A DNA stretch of 64,000 nucleotides, from contig NZ_VTUZ01000045.1 in the NCBI RefSeq assembly GCF_008369935.1, forward strand, positions 1 through 64,000, given 5' to 3'. This DNA comes from Paraburkholderia panacisoli. Lineage in GTDB: Bacteria; Pseudomonadota; Gammaproteobacteria; Burkholderiales; Burkholderiaceae. Below the pieces are notes generated by a model, which was not told the origin of the DNA, ran no database searches, and saw only the letters and a program-made list of their open reading frames with translations. Within the stretch, counting starts at the first letter, position 1; every line of letters begins with the position of its first letter. The position numbers were made by a program, and so were the translations under genes. Shown one piece after another: positions 1 to 8,979 of the stretch.

Positions 1-76
1 GGGATTCGCGAACGATTTCGACGCGGCCTGGGCCCAGGCGGTAAGGGGGCTCAACATCGCCCGCTGGAATTCGTGA
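1..76 (+). CDS. possible 3' end of a truncated gene
   Basis: A reading frame enters from the left edge and stops at a TGA at 74-76. The 24 visible residues (ending in GLNIARWNS) have protein-like composition with a DFDAAW motif. This loosely recalls the C-terminal helix of catalase-peroxidases, but the match is too short to name the gene. It could equally be chance. Confidence 0.25.
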   Translation, partial: GFANDFDAAWAQAVRGLNIARWNS

Positions 77-415
77 AATTGATAGAGCATAGGTGCTCCG
101 TTTTAAGCGGTTCGCATGGGGCTGCGCAAACACGCGTATCGCGTCGCGGCGGGCCGTTTAGCTAGCCTCAGTTTGACGATCACGATACATCCGTGTCGGT
201 ACGTGGCTATTGTCGGTAAAGGCGGTTATCAGGCATGTTCGCGATAGCCTCGGCATCGACGAGACTTTCGGCGATTTTTTGCTTGGCGGGATTGTTGATC
301 CATGATGGTTCGCTCATCGAAGTGTCGGGGATGCGCGGATGGCGCAAACAAGATGCTGCAAGATACCTCGTCCCCTGGTCGCTGCATGAACGTGTTATGC
401 CGGAATCACCGACAC
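77..415. other. intergenic / decayed sequence
   Basis: No convincing gene is seen. A short minus-strand frame at 207-317 (36 codons, with SWINNPAKQKIAESLVDAEA) has protein-like composition but no ribosome binding site and no recognised family. It may be the tail of a decayed gene. Confidence 0.3.
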
Positions 416-601
416 TCATGCGGAACTATGATGTCCGTTCATTGCAGGCCGCTTCGGGTCGGGCGGAAATGCGTTCCACGAGCCATCCTCAGGCCGCAAG
501 AAGAATATCGAAACCATCGCGCCCGATCGCAACGTCCGGAGATCTGCACAGCGCTTGCGCTGCCGGACGGTACGGTGAACTTGAGGGACGCGGACAGCCA
601 T
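416..601 (-). CDS. small hypothetical protein (61 aa)
   Basis: This short frame begins MAVRVPQVHRTVRQRKR and continues with an aliphatic/aromatic block (SGAMVSIFFLRPEDGSW). That pattern, a basic N-terminus followed by a beta-strand-like segment, looks like a real small protein rather than noise. A purine-rich GGAG abuts the ATG, which is too close for an ideal ribosome binding site, and upstream ATG 664 would give an 82-residue form. I do not recognise a function. It lies alone in an otherwise decayed region. Confidence 0.35.
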   Translation of the reverse strand: MAVRVPQVHRTVRQRKRCADLRTLRSGAMVSIFFLRPEDGSWNAFPPDPKRPAMNGHHSSA

Positions 602-1349
602 CTCCAGTGTCGGAGATAGCCATTTTTCGACGGCCCAGTCTAAGGACCTCTCCGCAGCTCTCATATCGTTCTCCACGGCTCGCGGCGCGTCGACGAAGCA
701 AGTTTGCCAACAGGCAGACGCAAGCACAATCGAAGGGATGCGTCGAAATCTGCCACGCGCACGATGTCTTCTGCCACACAACGGCGATACGATTTATTGC
801 CGGACCGTCACGGAGGGTTCTGGCCGGGCACGCGACGAGCGCAGTCGCAACGCAAAGGTCCGCTGTCCGGGGCACAGCCGTCGCTCGAAAGTCCCTGCGA
901 AAGAGTGGACCAGCGGCCATAGATGGCCGTACTGAGCCCGATGGCGATCGCTTCAAATCAACCGCGAACGGCATTCAAAATCTTCTATAGCGCCGTTCGC
1001 AGTCGTTCGACATCGCGGTACGCTGCCCACAATTCCAGATCGCCGCGCCACTCATCCTCCACGCCGCACGATCGCCAGCGTTACGGCGGCGCCCAGCGTC
1101 AGGAGCTGGGCGCCGCGCCCGTCGCGTTCATCACGATTGGCTAATGCCACGACGGGCGACGAGTGCCCTATATGCGCAAAAGATGTCCCGCTGTTCAGCA
1201 TCGACCCGGACCCGGACTCGCCAACGCCGTGCTCACGTGATTGCGCCGGTAGTGGCGCGACCTGGGTCGAGATCGTTGCCCGTATATAGACATCACGTAT
1301 CGAACTGCGGCGCGTCACGCCGGTTGGATTGACGCGCAGCTGATCACGT
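602..1349. other. long stretch without a clear gene
   Basis: About 750 bases lie between the small hypothetical gene and the 3' end of the MFS gene. Open frames exist on both strands, but none shows a ribosome binding site, a recognisable motif or persistent protein-like composition. Probably decayed accessory DNA. Confidence 0.4.
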
Positions 1350-2636
1350 TCACTCGACGGACGTGGCAGCAACAGGCATCGAGAGTTGACCACGTACGCA
1401 CAAAACCATCGCTAAGACGCCAGCGAAATCGATCGCCGCGCCGAACCGAAATGCGCTGCTGTAGCCGCCGAAATACTGGATCAGGAACCCCGTCAGCGCC
1501 GGGCCGATAATGCCGGACAGATTACTCAGGAAATGAATGAAGCCGCCGACACCACCCTGCCGGTGCAGCGGGAGTATTTCGTGCTGAATTGCCCAGATCG
1601 ACTGGCAAGAGCCAGTGAGAAAGAACAGCGCCGCTGCAATCAGCGCGACCGCCGCGGTTAGCGAACCGGCCGACGTGATGCCAAGCACTGCAACGCCCGA
1701 TAGCGCAAGCGGAATGGTTGCCACGAGCTTGCGTGCCATGATCGGGTCGTCCATCCGGCGGTAGATGAAGTCGCCGATAACGCCGCCGCCGAAATAGCCG
1801 AGTGCGCCGCAGATCCATGGAATCGATGTGATGATGCTCATCGACCGCAGGTCGAGATGCATCACGTTGGTCAGATAGCTCGGCAGCCAGGAGATGAACA
1901 CGTACTGCGTGTAGTTCACGGCGAAAAGACCCGCGCCGAGCGCAAGCGTACTTGGACGGCGCAAATACGCACCAAGCGTCATGCCGTCTTCTTCGACGTT
2001 GCGTGCTTCGGCGACCGCGCGGCTCGCGGCGATCAGTTTCCGTTCCTCATCGCCGACGCGATGGCTTTGAGCGGGCGTTTCGGTAACGAACAGGCGCCAG
2101 CACACGATCCACACCAAGCCGAGGATCCCGATTACCACAAACGACGCTCGCCACCCGAAGGCCACTGCGATCAGACCGACGACCGGCCCGGCGATCGCAT
2201 TGCCGAGCGTCTGCCCGGAAAAGGTGAAGCCGATCATCGTCGCCGCTTCATGACGGGGAAACCAGTTGGAGATCGTGCGGTTCGTGTTCGAACTCATCGG
2301 CCCTTCGCCAATGCCGAAGAATATCCGGTAGATCAACAGCGACACAAAGCCGGTAGCAGCTGCGGTGAGCCCGCAGAACAGCGACCAGACAGTCATTGCC
2401 CACGTGAAGACGCGCAAGGTACCCCACTTGTCCGAAAAGTAGCCACCGAGAAACGAAAAAACCGAGTAGCCAACGAAGAAAGTGCTGAAGACGATGCCGA
2501 GCTGCGAGGGCGACAGATCAAGCGACTTGCCGACGATCGGTGCGACGATGCCTAGCGCTGCGCGGTCCATGTAGTTGATCGCGCCGGCTGTAAATAAAAG
2601 GCCGGCTACTACATAGCGATATTTTCCAGGCTGCAT
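1350..2636 (-). CDS. MFS transporter, probable sugar-acid/anion symporter
   Basis: The 428-residue protein has about 12 hydrophobic segments and MFS signatures: the first helix carries the INYMDRAALGIVAP motif typical of the anion:cation symporter branch (glucarate, galactonate and hexuronate carriers), followed by GGYFSDKWGTLRV in the helix 2-3 loop and RIFFGIGEGP in helix 4. It probably imports an organic or sugar acid with protons across the inner membrane. ATG 2636 is preferred because an in-frame GTG at 2696 would add 20 hydrophilic residues before the first helix. Just upstream on the same strand is the stump of an enolase-superfamily gene, the enzyme type that often accompanies such carriers, so a sugar-acid catabolic locus seems to have lost its enzyme. 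The exact substrate cannot be read. Confidence 0.85.
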   Translation of the reverse strand: MQPGKYRYVVAGLLFTAGAINYMDRAALGIVAPIVGKSLDLSPSQLGIVFSTFFVGYSVFSFLGGYFSDKWGTLRVFTWAMTVWSLFCGLTAAATGFVSLLIYRIFFGIGEGPMSSNTNRTISNWFPRHEAATMIGFTFSGQTLGNAIAGPVVGLIAVAFGWRASFVVIGILGLVWIVCWRLFVTETPAQSHRVGDEERKLIAASRAVAEARNVEEDGMTLGAYLRRPSTLALGAGLFAVNYTQYVFISWLPSYLTNVMHLDLRSMSIITSIPWICGALGYFGGGVIGDFIYRRMDDPIMARKLVATIPLALSGVAVLGITSAGSLTAAVALIAAALFFLTGSCQSIWAIQHEILPLHRQGGVGGFIHFLSNLSGIIGPALTGFLIQYFGGYSSAFRFGAAIDFAGVLAMVLCVRGQLSMPVAATSVE

Positions 2637-2742
2637 ATTTGTGTCCGTGAATTTATTTGGCTGTGCCGCGGCCAAACCTATGGGATCGGTCCGCACAACG
2701 CCGCCGCGGCCGCTTTGCAGACCATGCGAATCGCTACGCCCG

Positions 2743-2946
2743 TCATTTCACATCGGTCCGGCCCTGCAGTACTCGAGGTAGCGCGGCGCTGCCGACATAA
2801 CAGAAGCCGATGCCTTCGATGCGGTCGCGGGCGCGGAATTTGACGACACCATCCTCCCGCCTCGACGCTGTCTGCGTAGCGAACGAAGTCACGCGCTCCA
2901 GCGGAACGACGGCACTGCAGACGGCAAGCGGTTCGCTTCCTGGCAT
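2743..2946 (-). pseudogene. N-terminal stump of a mandelate racemase/muconate lactonizing enzyme-type gene
   Basis: An ATG at 2946 sits behind a strong ribosome binding site (AGGAGGA, good spacing). The 67 codons read VVPLERVTSFATQT, then VVKFRARDRIEGIGFCYVG, which is the N-terminal capping strand pattern of enolase-superfamily acid-sugar dehydratases and racemases (about 350-400 residues when complete). The frame then stops, and the (beta/alpha)7beta barrel with its metal ligands is absent. The MFS gene begins about 100 bases further on, so the rest was apparently deleted. The start signals are intact, so a short peptide could still be made. Confidence 0.7.
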
Positions 2947-3245
2947 TGTCAGCACTCCTCCTGGAGGTCGGCCGCGTTTCGGTTCACGGCCGTCTGCAAC
3001 GGAGTGTGATAGCCCTTGACGAGCTGGAACAGTATCCTTTGGTATATCCAGACGATAAAACGCCGGCAGCGGATCGGGCCACTTTGCAGTGCGCGCTTGA
3101 TTACTGTTTCGCCGCAAGACGGATTCTGCCGTTCCCATGATCGCGATCAGGTTGGGTAAATCTGTTATGCAAGAGATTCTTCGCTGTTGTGTATAGGCCG
3201 TTCGCGATCGGAATGCCAACATGAGTCCTCTTTGAGGGGAATACC

Positions 3246-4319
3246 ATGAGCACCACGGTCCGATATGACTTCCGCAGCGACACCGTTACCCGGCCAGGTC
3301 TGGCCATGCGCGCGGCCATTGCCGCGGCCGAAGTTGGCGATGACGTCATGGGCGATGACCCGACCGTCAAGCGGCTTGAAGAACGGATGGCTGACATGCT
3401 CGGGAAAGAGGCAGCTCTATTCGTGTCGTCGGGTACGCAGTCGAACCTGATCGCGCTCATGGCGCATTGCGAGCGCGGCGACGAGTACATCGTCGGCCAG
3501 AATGCCCACTGCTACCGCTGGGAGGCGGGCGGCGCAGCGGTGCTGGGCGGTATCCAGCCCCAGCCACTGAACAACCAGGCGGACGGTTCGCTGCTGCTCA
3601 AGGACATCGAGGAAGCCATTAAACCGGATGATCCACACTTCGCGCGCACGCGCCTGCTCGCCCTCGAAAACACGATCGGCGGAAAGGTTTTACCACTGTC
3701 TTACGCCGATGCTGCGACGATGCTGGCCCGTCGGCACGGCCTCGCCTGCCACCTGGACGGAGCCCGGGTATTTAACGCCGCCGTGGCCCTGAGGCTTCCG
3801 GTCAGCATGCTCGCGCGCCCGTTCGACACCGTGTCCGTATGCCTTTCCAAAGGACTCGGCGCGCCAGCAGGATCGGTGCTCGTTGGTCCTGCGGCAGTTG
3901 TCGCCAAAGCAAGACGCCTGCGCAAGATGCTGGGCGGCGGCCTGAGGCAAGCAGGGATTCTCGCTGCGGCGGGTCTTTATGCGCTGGATCACCATATCGA
4001 ACGGCTCGCTGACGATCATGCCAATGCAAAGTCGCTCGCGCAGGGTTTGTCGGAACTTCCAGGTCTGTCCGTATCGGTGCCCGCCACAAATATCGTCTTC
4101 GTGGATGTGGCCGCCGAGGTCGCATTGGACTTCGCAAACCATCTGGCCGCGCAGGGTGTCGGCGTCACGTCCGTATATGGCGCAACCAGACAGCGCTGGG
4201 TCACGCACCTTGACGTCGGCGAGCAAGCCGTAGCGTTTGCGCTTGCTGCCGCGCGCGATTTCTTTGCCGGCCGCGATTCGCGTAGCCTCGCGAGCGTGCC
4301 TCACGCTGAGCACAGCTAG
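3246..4319 (+). CDS. ltaE: low-specificity L-threonine aldolase
   Basis: A PLP enzyme of 357 residues that splits L-threonine (and allo-threonine) into glycine and acetaldehyde in the cytoplasm. It starts with the family pattern DFRSDTVTRPG and continues with GDDVMGDDPTV, SSGTQSNLIAL and HLDGARVFNAAV. The SKGLGAPAGS block carries the PLP lysine at about residue 202. Length is normal for bacterial LtaE (330-360). ATG 3246 follows GAGGGGAA at good spacing. It stands alone on the plus strand, with the N-acetyltransferase 61 bases downstream. Confidence 0.93.
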   Translation: MSTTVRYDFRSDTVTRPGLAMRAAIAAAEVGDDVMGDDPTVKRLEERMADMLGKEAALFVSSGTQSNLIALMAHCERGDEYIVGQNAHCYRWEAGGAAVLGGIQPQPLNNQADGSLLLKDIEEAIKPDDPHFARTRLLALENTIGGKVLPLSYADAATMLARRHGLACHLDGARVFNAAVALRLPVSMLARPFDTVSVCLSKGLGAPAGSVLVGPAAVVAKARRLRKMLGGGLRQAGILAAAGLYALDHHIERLADDHANAKSLAQGLSELPGLSVSVPATNIVFVDVAAEVALDFANHLAAQGVGVTSVYGATRQRWVTHLDVGEQAVAFALAAARDFFAGRDSRSLASVPHAEHS

Positions 4320-4380
4320 CTCCTTAGCGTGCGCGATAGCCCTAAAGAAGTCTCCCCGTCACCCTCAACCATGCGCAATC

Positions 4381-5154
4381 ATGCAAGCTGAAAATTTTTC
4401 GCTGCAACAGTACTTCGACCGGATTGGCTTTCAAAAAAGCGGGAAAGCGGACATTGCAACCATCACAGATATGATGAGGTGTCAGCTATTCACCGTGCCG
4501 TTCGAAAATCTCGATGTGCAGGCGAAAAAAATCGTCTCACTGATTCCCGAGGAGATCGTCAGAAAGATTCTCCACAAAAGGCGAGGTGGGTATTGCTATG
4601 AAGTGAATGGACTCTTTGCTATGGCACTTGAGGCAACGGGCATTCCATATCAATTCGTTGCCGCCCGGCCGATGTTCTACCCGGTCAAGAGACCCAAGAC
4701 CCATATGGCGCTCGTTCTAACGTTGGACGGTGTCCGCTGGTTGTGTGACCTGGGCTTCGGAAGTTATGGGATCAGGGCTCCGATGCGACTGGATCTGCTG
4801 GACGTTCAAGTAGAACAGGACTCGGATACGTTCATGCTGACCCTATCCGACAATCAGGAATACGTATTGAAAGCGATGGTCGATGGCGAATGGACCAATC
4901 AATATGCATTCGACCTGTCTCGCCATGAATGGATTGATTTTGTGCCCGCCAATTACCTGAATTCCACGCACCCGGACGCAGTATTTGTGCAGAAGCTATT
5001 GATTGTCCTGCACGACCAGGCCGGTCGAAAGATCCTGTTTGGCGACACGCTAAAGATCGTGAAAAACGGACAAACTGAACAGCGAACCATTGTTCCCGGT
5101 GATCGTATATCGATGTTGTCGCGAGAGTTTGGCCTGGACGCTACGGAGCGCTGA
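4381..5154 (+). CDS. nat: arylamine N-acetyltransferase
   Basis: A 257-residue cytoplasmic enzyme that transfers acetyl from acetyl-CoA to arylamines and hydrazines. The Cys-His-Asp triad is visible: Cys72 in RRGGYCYEVNGLF, His108 in KTHMALV and Asp123 in CDLGFGSYG. The family PFENLDVQ motif is at about residues 40-47. ATG 4381 is chosen because it gives the usual N-terminus (FSLQQYFDRIGF); extending further would run into ltaE. The ribosome binding site is weak. Codon use and GC are clearly lower than in the flanking genes, with many A/T third positions, which suggests recent horizontal acquisition. A terminator follows about 115 bases downstream. Confidence 0.93.
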   Translation: MQAENFSLQQYFDRIGFQKSGKADIATITDMMRCQLFTVPFENLDVQAKKIVSLIPEEIVRKILHKRRGGYCYEVNGLFAMALEATGIPYQFVAARPMFYPVKRPKTHMALVLTLDGVRWLCDLGFGSYGIRAPMRLDLLDVQVEQDSDTFMLTLSDNQEYVLKAMVDGEWTNQYAFDLSRHEWIDFVPANYLNSTHPDAVFVQKLLIVLHDQAGRKILFGDTLKIVKNGQTEQRTIVPGDRISMLSREFGLDATER

Positions 5155-5270
5155 TCGCTTTGGAGGCACCTTGGGACAACCGATCTGGCGCATTCTGAGC
5201 ACCCAAGGTCCGCAAGTTGCGGTTTAAACCGACCTTCGAACGCACTACCACTGTTCAAGTGAAACGAAAC

Positions 5271-5306
5271 ACCCCGTTGAGCCTTAAAGCTTCACGGGGT
5301 TTTTTT
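5271..5306 (+). terminator. rho-independent terminator after nat
   Basis: ACCCCGT at 5271-5277 pairs with ACGGGGT at 5294-5300, followed by a run of seven T. It lies where the ltaE/nat transcript would end. Confidence 0.8.
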
Positions 5307-5462
5307 AGCGGCGCTTTTTTGACGCGACGGCAAATTTGTTGATCGCCAATCGCGCGTGGTTTTGCTGCGGCGGCCAATCGTTGCCGGCTGCATTCTTCAA
5401 CTCGTCCTCTGTCATGCGGCGACATCGCATCGCGCCAGTATCGCCGCCCAAAGCAATCCGCC

Positions 5463-6833
5463 CTATCGCGCTCTGCCCACTCCGCCCCAGTTGAAACCAG
5501 ACCCGGCCTGCAACGCGGGTACCCACTTCGCGCAAACCTGAAACGCCAGCAGCGCGCCGCCTACCGCAAACAGAACGGGAATCAGAAAGTCCTGCCCCAC
5601 GTGCGTAAATTCAAACACGAGCACCACCGCCGTGATCGGCATCTGCATCGAAGCCGCGAGAAACGCCGTCGCACCGACCACCGCAAACGCCCCTAACGAC
5701 GCCCCCGGCCAGAACACGCTCCACGTTCCGCCGAGCACGATCGCCAGCAACGCGCCGTTCGCAAGGCCGGGCGTCAACAGCCCGCCCTCCGCACCCGCGC
5801 GCAAACTGCTCGCGGTGATCACGACCTTCAGCACCAGGAGCATCGCGGCGAGGCTGATCGTCAGGCCGCCATCGAATGCCAGGCCTGCCGGGCCTTTGCC
5901 GTTGCCGAGCAACTGCGGGAAATGCATGGCCAGCACGCCGATGATCGCGAAGTTCAACAGCGACATCACCGGCAAGCGCCAATCCTTCGGCGCCGCGGCG
6001 CGCGAGCGCTTCATCAGTTCCGTAAAGCCCCTCGCGGCCGCGCCGAAAATCGGCCCGCAGACAACGGACCACGCGACCAGCGAGGCGCTCACTGTCATCG
6101 ACGGCACGAGATATTGATGCTCGTTACCCAATCCCACTTGCGCGACCAGCGCCGCGATCGACGAAGTCACGATGGCCGGCACCAACGCCGGCCAGCCGAA
6201 GGTGCCCAGCAGGACTTCGAGCACGAACACCGCGCCGCCGAGCGGCACGTTGTACACCGCGGCCAGCCCGGCGCCCGCACCACACGCAACCATGATCCGG
6301 CTCTGCGCGACCGACAGCCCCGCGCGGCGCGACAGCCATCCGGCGAGCGCCGAGCCGATTTCACGCGGCGCCACTTCGCGGCCGAGCGGCGAACCCAGCG
6401 CGACCGTGACGATCTGCAGCAGCGCGTGGACTGCCGTGCTCGCCAGAGGCATCTGTGGATCGTCGGATTTGACGGCCTGACGGATGCTCACGAGCGGCCG
6501 CCCGAAGCGATACAGCGCCCACCAGCCGAGGCCCGCGACGAGTCCGCAGATCGTCAGGACCAGCACGCGGTGCTCGGGTGTCGCAGCGCTCACGCCTTGC
6601 AGAAAGCTCTCCGCGCTGATCGCGTGCGCGACGCTGTATCCATACGCGAGGTGCTGGATCGCGTGCAGCAACAACGCGAGCAGCATGCCGCCTAGACCCG
6701 CGCCGATGCCGGTGAGCAAGGTGACCGAGGTGACTGCCGCGAACGAGCTGTGTTCACGGCGCACCGGCATGGAAGTGTTTGATTTGACTGACATGATGCG
6801 TTGATGGAGCGGGATGGAAGGGACGGCAGCCAT
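5463..6833 (-). CDS. ClC-family chloride channel / antiporter
   Basis: An inner-membrane protein of about 456 residues with many hydrophobic helices and internally repeated ClC architecture. Recognisable selectivity-filter blocks are GSPLGREVAPREIGSALA (the usual GREGP-type loop, here GREVAP), GGAVFVLEVLLGTF, and AGAEGGLLTPGLANGA in place of the GxFxP loop, followed by MQMPITAVVLVFEFT. Family members move chloride (or fluoride) with or without protons. The variant GREVAP loop makes exchange stoichiometry and ion choice uncertain. ATG 6833 (GGAATAAG just upstream) is preferred over the TTG at 6860; ATG 6794 is an alternative. Confidence 0.88.
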   Translation of the reverse strand: MAAVPSIPLHQRIMSVKSNTSMPVRREHSSFAAVTSVTLLTGIGAGLGGMLLALLLHAIQHLAYGYSVAHAISAESFLQGVSAATPEHRVLVLTICGLVAGLGWWALYRFGRPLVSIRQAVKSDDPQMPLASTAVHALLQIVTVALGSPLGREVAPREIGSALAGWLSRRAGLSVAQSRIMVACGAGAGLAAVYNVPLGGAVFVLEVLLGTFGWPALVPAIVTSSIAALVAQVGLGNEHQYLVPSMTVSASLVAWSVVCGPIFGAAARGFTELMKRSRAAAPKDWRLPVMSLLNFAIIGVLAMHFPQLLGNGKGPAGLAFDGGLTISLAAMLLVLKVVITASSLRAGAEGGLLTPGLANGALLAIVLGGTWSVFWPGASLGAFAVVGATAFLAASMQMPITAVVLVFEFTHVGQDFLIPVLFAVGGALLAFQVCAKWVPALQAGSGFNWGGVGRAR

Positions 6834-7370
6834 CTTATTCCGCAACGCACCATGAATCAAATTGATTTTTAAGATCTACTGATGCGCTATTTGCATATAT
6901 GAATTAGACGGAACGCTTGCCTGTGGAACGCGTTGGGATGGGCACGGCTCAGCGATGAGCTGGCAAAGAGGCAGATCGTCATTGATCCGTCTCGCTTCGA
7001 TACGCGACGCGGAGGCCACTCGAGCCGCAGTGATACGCACCCCACAAACTGATTCCGACGAGTGCAACCCTCTACCCCACCCGCCCAATATATGGTTCAC
7101 TGCATTTAATCCGGCCGCGCTGCAACCCCATTAAACATTACATAAAACAAACACCAATCCAGACCAAATTACATTTATCCAACATTAAGCATGCATTGTG
7201 AATTCAGCACGAAAATTGCTCCAGGGATTAATACGGATAAACGTGCGGTCATTCATGCAAGCGCTTAACAGTCGGCGTACACTCGCCGCAAGCCCTTACC
7301 AGAGGGCGCACGGGGCTGCGAAGCCGCCCGTCGTCAAATACGGGTTACTGGAGAGACAGGAGAACAATCA
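6834..7370. promoter_or_regulatory. AT-rich intergenic region between divergent clc and MFS genes
   Basis: About 540 bases without a credible gene. The part from about 7090 to 7250 is markedly AT-rich compared with the surroundings and presumably holds the promoters of the two divergently read transporter genes. I could not assign -35/-10 elements with confidence. Confidence 0.4.
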
Positions 7371-8618
7371 ATGAGCTGGACACGGGAACAGAGAAACGTC
7401 ACGATCGCCGCCTATCTAGGCTGGACACTCGACGCATTCGATTTCTTTCTAATGGTGTTCGTATTGAAAGATATCGCGGCGGAATTCAATACGACCATTC
7501 CGTCGGTCGCGGTTGCGATTATGTTGACCTTGATGATGCGTCCGGTCGGCGCATTGATTTTCGGCTGGCTCGCCGACAAGTACGGCCGCCGTCCCACGTT
7601 GATGCTCAACATCGCGTGCTTCTCGCTGCTCGAACTGCTGTCTGGTCTGTCGCCGAACCTGATGACGCTGCTCGTGCTGCGCGCGCTGTTCGGTATCGCG
7701 ATGGGCGGCGAATGGGGCGTCGGCGGCGCACTGACCATGGAAACCGTGCCGCCCAAATCGCGCGGCATCGTCTCGGGTCTGCTGCAGGCGGGTTATCCGA
7801 GCGGCTATCTGCTGGCGTCGATCGTGTTCGGGGTGTTCTACCAATACATCGGCTGGCGGGGCATGTTCTTTGTCGGCGTGCTGCCCGCGCTGCTCGTGCT
7901 GTATGTGCGCGCGCACGTGCCGGAGTCGCCGGCCTTCAAGACGCTCGAAAAGAAAGTGCGGCCTGGCCTCATCGCCACGCTGAAGCAGAACGTCGGCTTG
8001 TCGCTCTACGCGATCGTGCTGATGACCGCGTTCAACTTCTTCTCGCACGGCTCGCAGGATCTGTATCCGACCTTCCTGCGCGTGCAGCATCAGTTCGACG
8101 CGCACACGGTGTCGTGGATCACGATCGTGTTGAACATCGGCGCAATCTGCGGCGGGCTGTTCTTCGGCTGGTTCTCCGAAAAGATCGGCCGCAAGCGCGC
8201 GATCTTCATCGCCGTGCTGATCGCGTTGCCGGTGCTGCCGTTGTGGGCGTTCTCGAGCACGCCGGTGCTGCTCGCGCTCGGCGCGTTCCTGATGCAGATC
8301 TCCGTGCAAGGCGCATGGGGCGTGATTCCGGTGCACCTGAACGAAATCTCGCCCGATGAAATTCGCGCGACCTTCCCCGGCCTCGTGTACCAGCTCGGCA
8401 ATCTGATCGCGTCGGTCAACGGCCCGTTGCAGGCGAGCGCCGCTGAAGCGCACGGCAACGACTACGCGCTCGTGATGGCGGTGGTGATCGGCATCGTCGT
8501 CGTGGTGATCGCCGCGCTGATTCCGTTCAGCCGCGAGCGGCGCGGCATCGACATGACGCAATCGGCCAAGGAAGTCGCTGCGCATGCCACAGGAAGCCCC
8601 GTTGGAGGACAGGTTTAA
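7371..8618 (+). CDS. MFS transporter, sialate/lactate:H+ symporter (SHS) type
   Basis: A 415-residue inner-membrane carrier with 12 predicted helices. The N-terminus GWTLDAFDFFLMVFVLKDI is characteristic of the SHS branch (sialic acid, lactate/pyruvate and benzoate-like acids). It is followed by GWLADKYGRRPTLM in the helix 2-3 loop and MGGEWGVGGALTMET in helix 4-5, with a second GRKR loop in the C-terminal half. It probably takes up a monocarboxylate with protons. ATG 7371 is preceded by GGAGAGACAGGAGAA. It is a single-gene transcript, with a perfect terminator downstream. Confidence 0.85.
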   Translation: MSWTREQRNVTIAAYLGWTLDAFDFFLMVFVLKDIAAEFNTTIPSVAVAIMLTLMMRPVGALIFGWLADKYGRRPTLMLNIACFSLLELLSGLSPNLMTLLVLRALFGIAMGGEWGVGGALTMETVPPKSRGIVSGLLQAGYPSGYLLASIVFGVFYQYIGWRGMFFVGVLPALLVLYVRAHVPESPAFKTLEKKVRPGLIATLKQNVGLSLYAIVLMTAFNFFSHGSQDLYPTFLRVQHQFDAHTVSWITIVLNIGAICGGLFFGWFSEKIGRKRAIFIAVLIALPVLPLWAFSSTPVLLALGAFLMQISVQGAWGVIPVHLNEISPDEIRATFPGLVYQLGNLIASVNGPLQASAAEAHGNDYALVMAVVIGIVVVVIAALIPFSRERRGIDMTQSAKEVAAHATGSPVGGQV

Positions 8619-8751
8619 GCGTTCGAACCAAACGGCGATTTCGCGGGCGCGTTCTCCCGCACAATAGCTGCAAAGGCGGTCCTATCCGCCGCGACGCAAA
8701 AGACGCGTCATGTCATACACGCCAGGCCAAACACAGCCAGCAAGCAACACG

Positions 8752-8784
8752 AGGCCGTTCCGATTTCGATCGGAACGGCCTTTT
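8752..8784 (+). terminator. rho-independent terminator after MFS gene
   Basis: AGGCCGTTCCGAT (8752-8764) and ATCGGAACGGCCT (8769-8781) form a perfect 13-bp stem closed by a TTCG tetraloop and followed by T residues. Confidence 0.9.
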
Positions 8785-8914
8785 CTATTTCCGCGCGATC
8801 TGACGCGTCGCGCGCAGCGCAAAGGCGGTTCTCGTCAGGTCTTCTAGAGGAGTTAGTCGACTACGACCCTTGATCGCATCGCCCGTCCTTCCTTATCCTG
8901 AAAAAAACGGCCGT

Positions 8915-8932
8915 TTCAAATTTCGATTTGAA
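8915..8932. promoter_or_regulatory. inverted repeat, possible TetR operator
   Basis: TTCAAAT-TTCG-ATTTGAA is a perfect 7-bp inverted repeat 47 bases before the TetR start codon. Its size and place suit autoregulation by the TetR protein. No promoter hexamers were assigned with certainty, and binding is an inference. Confidence 0.45.
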
Positions 8933-8979
8933 GCGATTGTTTGCGGGCCGCACGCCCGGCAAACTGGGAGACGCTATAC

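Larger units (their letters stand above)
8619..8979. other. intergenic, terminator and TetR promoter region
   Basis: About 360 bases with no gene. They contain the terminator at 8752-8784 and, close to the TetR gene, the inverted repeat at 8915-8932. Confidence 0.5.

Noticed and set aside
235..990. 251-codon plus-strand frame near the left end
   Set aside because: No ribosome binding site and no protein-like pattern; overlaps a more plausible minus-strand small frame.
3040..3055. TGGTATATCCA as a GntR-type operator
   Set aside because: The half-sites do not match when folded, and no regulator gene lies nearby.
2946..3140. Plus-strand frame with a LysR-like phrase (ALDELEQYPLVYPDD)
   Set aside because: Only a few residues resemble a regulator effector domain; it is antisense to the leader of the enolase-type stump, and nothing else supports a gene.
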